NCBI GenBank assembly: GCA_948759685.1
Contig: CAQBGY010000229.1
Span: forward strand, 1 to 5,702
Length of the DNA stretch: 5,702 nucleotides
From: an uncultured Eubacterium sp.
Lineage (GTDB): Bacteria > Bacillota_A > Clostridia > Lachnospirales > Lachnospiraceae
Reading direction: 5' to 3'
In this document: positions 1 through 5,250 of the stretch, piece after piece
Position numbering within the stretch: position 1 is the first letter of the stretch
How the letters are laid out: every line of letters begins with the position of its first letter
The notes under the pieces: generated by a model
Databases searched by the model: none
Seen by the model: the letters and a program-made list of their open reading frames with translations, nothing else
What the model was told of the DNA's origin: nothing
Translations under genes and position numbers: made by a program

Positions 1-702
1 CTTATTTTTCTGTCCGGCAATAGGGGAATAGGGGCAGACCTCCTTGGGGATATTGAGCCAGCCGTTGCCCAGATAGTAGCCCTGAGTCACCAGGTCGCAC
101 TCGTCAAACATGCTGTTCTGGATCACATCGGGCCAGCCCAGCAGCTGGGAGCGATCATTCGGGTTCTCGGGGTCCTCGCCAGTCAGTTCATACAAAGCAT
201 CGTTGAAAGCGTCGTCATCCTTTTCATCCGGGAACATCTCGCTGAAGTCCTGCCAGGAAGGATAGGAGGTCTTGGCATCCGGCTTGATCTTGACCATGGG
301 AAACTTGAAATCCTCTCACATATCTGCCGGGAAGTCAGCGGCGGACAGCGCGGACATGTCCTCAAACCAGTAGACACGGGCACAGCCCTGATTCTTGGGG
401 TCATAGCCACAGCACTGGGTATCCGTCTCATAGAAGAAGGAGAGCAGGCCGTGATCAGGCAGAAGATGCTCCTTATCAAACTGGGCCAACTCCGCACAGT
501 TGAACTGAGCCAGGAAAGTGAGAGGACGATCTTTCACCACATGGTCATAGCTCTCGCCCTCATAGTTGGGCCAAACGAAGTCCGGCGGCACATCCGGCTT
601 CCCGCCGAAGCGGGTAGCACCCAGCTTGTATGTTTCTTTTCTGGCAATTTTCAGCTGAATGCTGTTTCTGCCCAACGACTCCAGTTTTTCTTTTATGCTC
701 AT
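1..702 (-). pseudogene. DUF1963 (YwqG-like) protein, interrupted by an in-frame TGA; 3' end outside window
   Basis: The minus strand reads from an ATG at 700-702, preceded by a strong AAGGAGGA ribosome binding site, through 128 codons to a TGA at 316-318. It then continues in the same frame for 105 more sense codons to the window edge. The first part has DUF1963-like features: LGATRFGGKPDVP (about residues 27-39), PLTFLAQFN (60-68) and GLLSFFY (85-91). The part after the stop also looks like the family, with LLGWPDVIQ (about 187-195) followed by an acidic and Cys-containing stretch. Both halves are intact and there is no frameshift, so one base change explains the break. DUF1963 proteins are of unknown biochemical role; they recur in immunity-gene arrays of polymorphic toxin systems, which fits the SUKH-3-like neighbour 23 bases upstream. 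A 128-residue product could still be made. Recoding of TGA is unlikely because TGA also ends neighbouring genes. Confidence 0.8.
316..318 (-). other. In-frame premature TGA codon
   Basis: On the minus strand the codons read Ala-Asp-Met-TGA-Glu-Asp-Phe, and both flanks keep the DUF1963 reading frame. A single substitution (for example from TGG, CGA or GGA) would create it. I see no strong hairpin immediately downstream of the kind needed for bacterial selenocysteine insertion. A sequencing error is also possible. Confidence 0.85.
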
Positions 703-725
703 GTCAGTTCCTCCTTGATGCGTCC

Positions 726-1280
726 TCACAGCTTTCCATCCAGTGCCTCGACCGTTTTCATAGCAGCGGAATCAAATTTGCACTGACACAGCTCCCTTTC
801 GATCAGGGCAAACACATCGGGAAAGCACTCGATCTCATCCTGATACTCATATTTCGCGTACAGCTTCCCGTACTCGGAGATCCAGACCTCTGCCGGGTAG
901 TAGTAGCCGATATGACCGATGGGCTGGCATTTTTCACCGGCAGTCTGTTCGACCTCTGCCAGCTCACAGCCGGACATATCCCGAAAATAGGCTTCTTCCA
1001 AATGGTTTTTGATCCCGTTGACCAGGTAAGGGAACAAAGCGAATTGAAAGTCAGCCGCCCAGTTCAGTTTTTTCTGCTCCAGGTACCACTCACAGCACAG
1101 GCCGAAATACTTGCGATAAAACCGCTGGGTGGTCTTCATCATCGGGACGCTATGATCGGCGTAATACTTCTCCGCAATGGAGATGTCCACTTTTCGCCTT
1201 TCCTGCCATCCGGCGTACTCCAGCAGCTGCTTGACCTTGCTTTTGAGATCTCCGGAGACGGGGATGCGTTCTTTGATCAT
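726..1280 (-). CDS. SUKH-3-like immunity protein
   Basis: This 184-residue protein has no signal peptide or membrane segment and should be cytoplasmic. Its pattern fits the SUKH-3 branch of the SMI1/KNR4 superfamily: an N-terminal helix leading into an AGW motif with following arginines (residues 23-29), an FG pair (59-60), PIGHIGYY (120-127), the strand VWISEYGKLYA (132-142), and a terminal helix around FPDVFALIERELC (153-165). SUKH proteins are known as immunity proteins that bind and neutralise toxins of contact-dependent and polymorphic toxin systems. No cognate toxin lies in the window. The ATG at 1278-1280 has a GAGG ribosome binding site about 8 bases upstream. The gene lies 35 bases after the upstream gene and 23 bases before the DUF1963 gene, so co-transcription is likely. 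The family call rests on motif pattern only. Confidence 0.75.
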   Translation of the reverse strand: MIKERIPVSGDLKSKVKQLLEYAGWQERRKVDISIAEKYYADHSVPMMKTTQRFYRKYFGLCCEWYLEQKKLNWAADFQFALFPYLVNGIKNHLEEAYFRDMSGCELAEVEQTAGEKCQPIGHIGYYYPAEVWISEYGKLYAKYEYQDEIECFPDVFALIERELCQCKFDSAAMKTVEALDGKL

Positions 1281-1315
1281 GGTGGTTACCTCAATTATTT
1301 CTCAAGTGGGTAATA

Positions 1316-1837
1316 CTAATCCTCCGGGCCATTGTAACTGACCTCAAATGCATCTGTATCAACATTCAGTTCTGATTTGGCTGTTCGATAAGCTACAGCG
1401 GCGACCTGTTTCAGAATGGGGGTAGCTTTCTCCCAGTAGACGGATGATGTTTCATCTTCCAATTCAGAATCTTCGCCTTCCTGTTCCTCCTCAAAATTCA
1501 AAGAAAAGGATTCATTTTGAATCTCTGCGTAGAATGGAAGTTCAAAGTCCGCAGGATTGGTAATCTGGATTTCTCCGGTGGGGGCATACATCTCGGCCAT
1601 ACTCAGATTACCAGCCTGTAGATATTTCTGATACTGTTCTGCTTCCTTTTTGAGATACCGTTCCGAGGAGGCCCGGCTGTCAAAGTGGACGGCGCTTACC
1701 CCGGAGGCGAAGTCCGTTGTCAGGCTCATGGTGGACACCTCGTAATCCGGATGCTTCGCTTTCAACTTTTTGATGGCGGTATTCACAAGGGACTGCATTT
1801 CAAGCTGGTAAATAACCGTATTGAAATTTGTATCCAT
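1316..1837 (-). CDS. Acidic hypothetical protein, probable immunity-array member
   Basis: I do not firmly recognise this 173-residue protein. It has no signal peptide or transmembrane segment. The N-terminal half is a helix (residues 12-28) followed by a strand-like segment VSTMSLTTDF and SAVHFDS (34-53). The centre holds a Lys/Glu/Gln-rich helix (60-73). Residues 116-130 are almost entirely acidic. The C-terminus has YWEKATPILKQVAAVAYRT (134-152). The layout of a helix, a strand and a late helix over a run of Glu/Asp loosely recalls DUF4303-type immunity proteins, but this is weak. I chose the ATG at 1835-1837 because GGAGAG lies 6-11 bases upstream; a TTG at 1850-1852 would add five residues without a good binding site. 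Its position between a DUF2262-like remnant and a SUKH-3-like gene suggests a toxin-neutralising role. High acidity is common in such proteins. Confidence 0.7.
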   Translation of the reverse strand: MDTNFNTVIYQLEMQSLVNTAIKKLKAKHPDYEVSTMSLTTDFASGVSAVHFDSRASSERYLKKEAEQYQKYLQAGNLSMAEMYAPTGEIQITNPADFELPFYAEIQNESFSLNFEEEQEGEDSELEDETSSVYWEKATPILKQVAAVAYRTAKSELNVDTDAFEVSYNGPED

Positions 1838-1859
1838 AGTCGCACTCTCCAATCATCTA

Positions 1860-2030
1860 TTACTCCTCAATGTTGGCAGTTTTGATGCCCTTTTTCAAGG
1901 AGCCGTAGACCGTCACCGCATGGTCGGTGAACATCTCGTCGCAGTCAAACCAGGCGGTGAAGCTGCCGCCGGAGGTGACGGACAGGCTCGTCAGGCTGAT
2001 CCGCCGGGTAAGTTCTTCCTCTGTATTTCC
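1860..2030 (-). pseudogene. 3' remnant of a DUF2262/DUF6985-like gene
   Basis: An open minus-strand frame runs from just after a TAA at 2031-2033 to a TAA at 1860-1862, about 56 codons, with no convincing start codon or ribosome binding site. The product contains LTSLSVTSGGSFTAWFDC followed by MFTDHAVTVYGSL and a terminal GIKTANIEE. This matches from memory the C-terminal end of DUF2262/DUF6985-like proteins, in which a dG-S-x-x-x-WFDD-x-D-x-FwGH strand pair is followed by G-x-x-x-A-x-I near the end. The N-terminal part that such proteins need is absent: the AT-rich nuclease segment begins directly upstream. The gap to the next immunity-array gene is 22 bases, so this was probably the preceding cistron of the same operon before truncation. 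The family name is tentative; the truncated state is clearer than the family. Confidence 0.5.
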
Positions 2031-2060
2031 TTAAACTCTTCTTAATCCACCCTGACTTTA
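2025..2060. other. Junction between GC-richer immunity array and AT-rich segment
   Basis: Left of about 2030 the DNA is GC-richer and carries the remnant gene; right of it the DNA is AT-rich to the window end. The junction contains CCTTAA (2029-2034) and TTAAGG (2062-2067) in inverted orientation, plus TAAACTC (2032-2038) and GAGTTTA (2073-2079), also inverted. These short repeats are not long enough to call transposon ends. The other edge of the AT-rich segment is not in the window, so a target-site duplication cannot be assessed. Confidence 0.5.
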
Positions 2061-3077
2061 GTTAAGGTGTTTGAGTTTAGGAAGATACTGACTGCGCTCC
2101 TCCTGTGGAATATTAAGAGCGTCCATTGCCTGCTCAGCAGTCCAACTAACTTTATACATAAGGCTTTGTATGTTGGATAGTGTTGCCTCAAACCTGCCCT
2201 TTTCAATACCCTTTTCAATGCCCTTTTCAATACCAATATCAATGCCTTTAGCAATTCCCTTATCTTCTATTGCCTGACTAAGATTACACATCTCGGTAGC
2301 CTCCTTTATCATATTCTCTGTCATCTTGAAATTAAATTCCTCTTGTAATATATGTTTTTTTTCCTCAACAGTTCTTTTTGAAAGTAACACTTCCAGCATT
2401 TTTAATAAACCATCATATCTTGGGCTATCAGGCTGACCTAAACCAATCATTACTATTGAAAGTAAATCATAGTTAGCCTTTTTGTATTCAACATCTCCTA
2501 CAAGCTGTTCTTCGGCGATGAAGAAACGATTTATAGTATTTTCATATTTTTTTGGTGGGTTGGCTGCTATCCAAATGGAGTAAACCTTATTTAGCCTGCC
2601 ATATTCAGATGGCTTAAAATCCCGGCCACGCTGAGCAGATATAAGGCGACAGGCATAATAAACAGCACGTTTAGTTAGTGGATAGCCAGCGTCCCATTTG
2701 TTTTGTGATTCAATATTGATAATTAAACGATTATGTTTCTTTTGATTTGGAATGCCAGCCCAAAAGTGAATATCATAGGTTACTCTCTTTTCTTTTTCCG
2801 ATATATCCTCGTTAGGCAAACCGTCTATAAGAGAGCTTACTTCAGTATCGGCAAGTTCTTCATCTTGAAAAACAGGGACTAGGCTTACCTCTGGCTGTTC
2901 TTCAATATATTTTTCGGCAATTTCATCTTCGCTAATATCTTTATATTCGGCAATACAGGCTTTCATTATGCGGGCAAGCAGGTTTTTTTCAGAAAACATA
3001 CGCTTACAGGCATTATCGTATTTGGGATTAGGATTAGTAATTCTAATCGTTTCAGCTAATGTTGTTTCAGTTGTCAT
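2058..3077 (-). CDS. Rpn family / PD-(D/E)XK nuclease family transposase-like protein
   Basis: This 339-residue protein resembles Rpn-type recombination-promoting nucleases, often annotated as PD-(D/E)XK nuclease family transposases. The N-terminus ITNPNPKYDNACKRMFSE is the usual start of this family. The active-site region is visible: D102 in TYDIHFWAGIP, then after a beta strand E123 and Q125 in IINIESQ, the ExQ variant of the ExK motif, followed by YPLTKRAVYYACRLI (132-146). The C-terminal third carries KG-I-E tetrapeptide repeats (residues 273-295), another trait of the family. Known members are metal-dependent DNA endonucleases that promote RecA-independent recombination; activity here is inferred. 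The ATG at 3075-3077 has TAGGAGGG about 9 bases upstream and a good extended -10 promoter further up. It is divergent from the HTH gene, and its 3' end abuts the truncated immunity gene, so it may have been involved in that rearrangement. Confidence 0.85.
   Translation of the reverse strand: MTTETTLAETIRITNPNPKYDNACKRMFSEKNLLARIMKACIAEYKDISEDEIAEKYIEEQPEVSLVPVFQDEELADTEVSSLIDGLPNEDISEKEKRVTYDIHFWAGIPNQKKHNRLIINIESQNKWDAGYPLTKRAVYYACRLISAQRGRDFKPSEYGRLNKVYSIWIAANPPKKYENTINRFFIAEEQLVGDVEYKKANYDLLSIVMIGLGQPDSPRYDGLLKMLEVLLSKRTVEEKKHILQEEFNFKMTENMIKEATEMCNLSQAIEDKGIAKGIDIGIEKGIEKGIEKGRFEATLSNIQSLMYKVSWTAEQAMDALNIPQEERSQYLPKLKHLN
2197..2256 (-). repeat. 12-bp tandem repeat encoding the GIEK tetrapeptide array
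   Basis: Three nearly identical 12-base units with the plus-strand sequence CCCTTTTCAATA/G lie at 2197-2208, 2209-2220 and 2221-2232. Two degenerate units follow at 2233-2244 and 2245-2256. On the coding strand each unit encodes one KGIE-type tetrapeptide of the nuclease. Because the unit is a multiple of three, gain or loss of copies would change the length of this linker without breaking the frame. Confidence 0.85.
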
Positions 3078-3098
3078 TAAATGCCCTCCTACATATTT

Positions 3099-3127
3099 AT
3101 TTTAGCATAATACCAATGATAAGTCCA
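3099..3127 (-). promoter_or_regulatory. Predicted promoter of the nuclease gene
   Basis: On the minus strand a -35-like TGGACT (3122-3127, 4 of 6 matches to TTGACA) is followed by a 17-base spacer and TAAAAT (3099-3104, 5 of 6 matches to TATAAT). A TG-C sits directly before the -10, giving an extended -10. The predicted start lies near 3092, shortly before the ribosome binding site. No terminator is evident after the nuclease gene, so transcripts could continue into the immunity genes. Confidence 0.55.
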
Positions 3128-3197
3128 GATAATTTCTTTAATTTTAACATTATTAGAGAACAATGGCAACTGTGAAAAACTATTATTTCCTTTTTGA

Positions 3198-3241
3198 TTT
3201 TATAACAAGAAAATACAAATTTGCAAATTTATGTTATAAAA
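3198..3241. repeat. 10-bp inverted repeat, candidate regulator binding site
   Basis: TTTTATAACA at 3198-3207 is exactly the reverse complement of TGTTATAAAA at 3232-3241, with a 24-base spacer that contains the palindrome AAATTTGCAAATTT. The same ATAACA core occurs in the inverted repeat over the HTH promoter. This suggests the same protein could bind both places and form a loop, but AT-rich DNA can produce short inverted repeats by chance. Confidence 0.55.
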
Positions 3242-3263
3242 GTTATGCCAGTTAGTGCCTGCT

Positions 3264-3299
3264 GTAACTTTCTGTAATATGTTATGATATTTATAACAT
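3264..3299 (+). promoter_or_regulatory. HTH gene promoter overlapped by operator ATGTTAT-N7-ATAACAT
   Basis: An extended -10, TGT followed by TATGAT (3283-3288, 5 of 6 consensus matches), lies 31 bases before the HTH start codon; the -35 region is poor. A perfect 7-base inverted repeat with a 7-base spacer (3279-3285 and 3293-3299) covers the -10 and the predicted start point, a position suited to autorepression. The upstream part, 3264-3286, is closely similar to 4318-4339 in front of the anti-sigma gene, so it may instead or also be a promoter for the neighbouring sigma factor. Confidence 0.5.
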
Positions 3300-3318
3300 T
3301 ACTAACAGGAGATTTACA

Positions 3319-3693
3319 ATGAAATATAAATTAGATGATAATACCAAACAAATACTAATTAAACAGTTAAAGTTTTATCGTGAAAAAAGGAATTTTTCAC
3401 AGGACTTTATAGCAGAACATATTGGTATTACTCAGCCCCTTTATAATAAAATAGAGAATGGTTCAAGGGAGATGACCATTAATACATTGATTAAAATAAC
3501 TGAAATACTTGATATAAGTATGGACAGTTTGTTTGCTAAAGAAGAAAACACTGATACAATAACAAAAAATATTTTAGCATTGTTAAAAGGAAAAAGCCGG
3601 AGTGATTTAGAAATAGTAGAAGATGTAATGAAAACTTTGTTGGAATCTTTGGAAAAGTCAAGAGAGAGTGCTATAATCAATTATTCTATGTGA
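3319..3693 (+). CDS. Cro/C1-type helix-turn-helix transcriptional regulator
   Basis: This 124-residue protein is a cytoplasmic DNA-binding regulator. Residues 14-73 form an HTH_3/XRE domain: KQLKFYREKRNFSQDFIAEH leads into the turn, then the recognition helix ITQPLYNKIENGSR (37-50), the supporting TINTLIKITEILDIS (53-67) and the closing MDSLF (68-72). The C-terminal 45 residues are helical and charged, probably for dimerisation. Such proteins usually bind inverted repeats at their own promoter, and one overlaps the -10 here. The ATG at 3319 has AGGAG at 3307-3311. It is followed 12 bases later by the sigma factor gene, so the two are probably co-transcribed. It may also control the divergent nuclease. 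The sensed signal, if any, cannot be read from the sequence; there is no ligand-binding domain. Confidence 0.9.
   Translation: MKYKLDDNTKQILIKQLKFYREKRNFSQDFIAEHIGITQPLYNKIENGSREMTINTLIKITEILDISMDSLFAKEENTDTITKNILALLKGKSRSDLEIVEDVMKTLLESLEKSRESAIINYSM
3649..3677 (+). promoter_or_regulatory. Predicted internal housekeeping promoter for the sigma gene
   Basis: Inside the 3' end of the HTH gene, TTGGAA (3649-3654, 4 of 6 matches) is followed by a 17-base spacer and a perfect TATAAT (3672-3677) with TG-C directly upstream, forming a full extended -10. The predicted start near 3684 would give a leader of about 22 bases that includes the ribosome binding site GGGAGAAG (3695-3702). The sigma gene could therefore be expressed without the HTH promoter. 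Confidence 0.55.
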
Positions 3694-3705
3694 TGGGAGA
3701 AGATT

Positions 3706-4284
3706 ATGGATAAATTGCAATCGGGGCGATGCGAATTAACTGAAGATGAATTGAAATTTATAGCGGATTTATATGAAAAACATTCAAAAGCTCTTTTGAA
3801 GTATGCTACAATAATTTTAGATAAACAGAATGGGGAAGAAGCCGTGCAAAATGTTTTTTGGATTCTATGCCGAAAAGACAAAAAAGATGCTAACGGCGAA
3901 TATAAGATAGAAAAAATTATGAAGTATGATGATCCTGTTGGATGGCTTTATAAAACTTTAAGATTTTCTATCCAAAAAATTATAAGAAAAAAGCAACAAT
4001 ATACTCAACTAATGGTATATACACCACCGCAGGCAGATACTGAGTTTGGTATTGAAATTGGTATGGAAGATTTTCCTGACGAAAGACCTTTAGATGAAGA
4101 TGTAGATTTTTTATATTCTGATTTAGCTGATAATAAAGAATTTAAGTTAATAAAAGAGTTTTCTGTTGACGATAAATCCTTAAAAACTATGGCAGATAAG
4201 TATGGGGTAAGCATTAGAGCGGTTGAGCAACGATTGTACAGAGCCAGAAAAAAATTACAAAAAACATTCAGCAATAAAAAATAA
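3706..4284 (+). CDS. Sigma-70 family (ECF-like) RNA polymerase sigma factor
   Basis: This 192-residue protein has the two-domain layout of small alternative sigma factors. A region 2 spans about residues 20-96, with IADLYEKHSKALLKYA, then EEAVQNVFWIL in place of the usual AED-x-VQE-x-FL, and a basic RFSIQKIIRKKQQ helix. An acidic linker (108-140) joins it to region 4 (about 147-187), where LKTMADKYGVSIRAVEQRLYRARKKLQK is a clear sigma-4 HTH. It would direct RNA polymerase to specific promoters. No membrane segment is present. The ATG at 3706 has GGGAGAAG upstream, 12 bases after the HTH stop, and a predicted promoter within that gene. The next gene encodes a membrane protein of anti-sigma type, which is the usual partner arrangement. 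A shared element at 3264-3286 and 4318-4339 is a candidate target promoter. Confidence 0.88.
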   Translation: MDKLQSGRCELTEDELKFIADLYEKHSKALLKYATIILDKQNGEEAVQNVFWILCRKDKKDANGEYKIEKIMKYDDPVGWLYKTLRFSIQKIIRKKQQYTQLMVYTPPQADTEFGIEIGMEDFPDERPLDEDVDFLYSDLADNKEFKLIKEFSVDDKSLKTMADKYGVSIRAVEQRLYRARKKLQKTFSNKK

Positions 4285-4369
4285 TGAAAAAGGCCTAAAA
4301 AAAACTTAAATTTTAGCGTTACATTTTGTACTTGTTATGGAACTTATATATTAGAGAGGAGGTTTTGGT
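4285..4369 (+). promoter_or_regulatory. Intergenic leader with predicted anti-sigma promoter element
   Basis: The 85 bases between the sigma and anti-sigma genes contain GTTACA (4318-4323), TGTTATG (4333-4339) and TTATATATT (4344-4352). The stretch 4318-4339 aligns with 3264-3286 at 18 of 22 positions with one gap. This repeats, before the anti-sigma gene, the element found before the HTH gene. CTAAAA and TTTTAG near 4295-4315 could pair weakly, but there is no strong stem followed by a T run, so I do not call a terminator. The ribosome binding site AGAGGAGG is at 4355-4362. Confidence 0.4.
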
Positions 4370-5245
4370 ATGGCAAAGGTCGAAGAAAAAGGGCGTCCAA
4401 ATTATAATAATTTCGACTCGCTTGATACTGCTGTTTTAGAGGCGATTCTGCAGGCTGATTTTGACGCCCCAGAAGCTGAACAGATGGAAGCGGAAAAAGC
4501 ATTATATATTGCCAATCTGTTAGCAGAACGCCAAAAGATTGAACTAAAAGATGCCAAAACTTTAATGAATGAATTTTTTGAATATTACTATCCTTGTGAT
4601 GAATTATATGGTTTGGATGATGAGTCTGAGCTTGAAATTAAAACACAAAACGATAATATTCAAAAGAAAGATTCGGACAAAAAAGTAATATCTTTTTTTC
4701 CAAAAGGATTGCGCAGGTTTGCCAGTGCAGTTGCAGTGTTGGTGCTGTTTATGTTTGTTGGTACGGTTACGGCATACGCTTTGGGATATAATCCAATTCG
4801 TTATATAGGCAGATGGACTGACGAACAGTTTTGGTTTGAAAGAGATATATCAACAAAGGCACTGATTGAAGAGGTTGCTGCTTATAGTGATGAACCTCTG
4901 GTTCCAGAGTGGTTGCCCACTGATTATTTAGCTGGAGAAACAAATGTATCAGAACTTGATTCTTATACACGTATTCACGCTAACTTTTATAGAGAAAAAA
5001 CAGATTACATTGATGAAATATATATAGATTATACATTTTTGCCTGATAAAAATAATAAACCACTTTATGAAAAAGATACCAAAGAGGTGGAGGAATATTC
5101 AGTTCATAATATCAGCCATTATATTATGACTAATTTAGATAATAGAGTTATTGTTTGGCGAAACGGCAATATTGAGGGTTCTATTAAAGGCGATTTTTCT
5201 TTGGCTGAAGCTAAACAAATAATAAATTCAATTTATGAGGAGTAG
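4370..5245 (+). CDS. Membrane-anchored DUF4367-like protein, probable anti-sigma factor
   Basis: This 291-residue protein has a cytoplasmic N-terminal region (1-113) that is acidic and helical, with AVLEAILQAD and EMEAEKALYIANLLAERQ-like segments suited to binding a sigma factor. One transmembrane segment spans about residues 117-138 (SAVAVLVLFMFVGTVTAYAL), preceded by the basic KGLRR, which places the N-terminus inside. The outer part (about 139-291) ends in a DUF4367-like domain with VPEWLPTDY (178-186) and the terminal pattern GDFSLAEAKQIINSIYEE. DUF4367 proteins commonly lie beside sigma factors in Clostridia and are taken as anti-sigma or sensor proteins; I see no zinc-binding HxxxCxxC motif of the classic ZAS type. 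The start ATG has AGAGGAGG 7 bases upstream. It is followed after 5 bases by the secreted-protein gene, so the two are coupled. Confidence 0.8.
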   Translation: MAKVEEKGRPNYNNFDSLDTAVLEAILQADFDAPEAEQMEAEKALYIANLLAERQKIELKDAKTLMNEFFEYYYPCDELYGLDDESELEIKTQNDNIQKKDSDKKVISFFPKGLRRFASAVAVLVLFMFVGTVTAYALGYNPIRYIGRWTDEQFWFERDISTKALIEEVAAYSDEPLVPEWLPTDYLAGETNVSELDSYTRIHANFYREKTDYIDEIYIDYTFLPDKNNKPLYEKDTKEVEEYSVHNISHYIMTNLDNRVIVWRNGNIEGSIKGDFSLAEAKQIINSIYEE

Positions 5246-5250
5246 ATATT

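Larger units (their letters stand above)
3078..3318. promoter_or_regulatory. Divergent intergenic control region between nuclease and HTH regulator
   Basis: This 241-base, very AT-rich stretch separates the divergent nuclease and HTH genes and carries a promoter for each. It has at least four copies of the half-site TGTTAT or its complement ATAACA (3202-3207, 3232-3237, 3280-3285, 3293-3298). A perfect 14-base palindrome, AAATTTGCAAATTT, lies at 3217-3230. No open reading frame of note and no RNA gene is apparent. Confidence 0.65.

Noticed and set aside
316..318. Selenocysteine or reassigned TGA in the DUF1963 gene
   Set aside because: No convincing hairpin follows the codon, and TGA serves as a normal stop at 726-728 and 3691-3693.
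316..729. GTG start at 729 for the DUF1963 gene, overlapping the SUKH-3 stop codon
   Set aside because: The ATG at 702 has a strong AAGGAGGA at the right distance, and the extra nine residues do not resemble the family.
630..1313. Long plus-strand open frame of 227 codons
   Set aside because: It lies antisense to the SUKH-3-like gene, lacks a ribosome binding site and has no recognisable domain; it is a shadow frame.
2029..2079. Terminator or transposon end at the junction
   Set aside because: The inverted repeats are only 6 to 7 bases, with long loops and no T run, so neither call can be supported.
2042..2254. Minus-strand 70-codon frame with an LKRALKRVLKRA basic repeat
   Set aside because: It is the 12-base tandem repeat of the nuclease gene read in another frame, with no ribosome binding site.
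2197..2256. CRISPR array
   Set aside because: The 12-base units are directly adjacent without spacers and encode a protein repeat in frame.
4295..4320. Rho-independent terminator after the sigma gene
   Set aside because: The CTAAAA/TTTTAG pairing is a 6-base AT-rich stem without a following T run.
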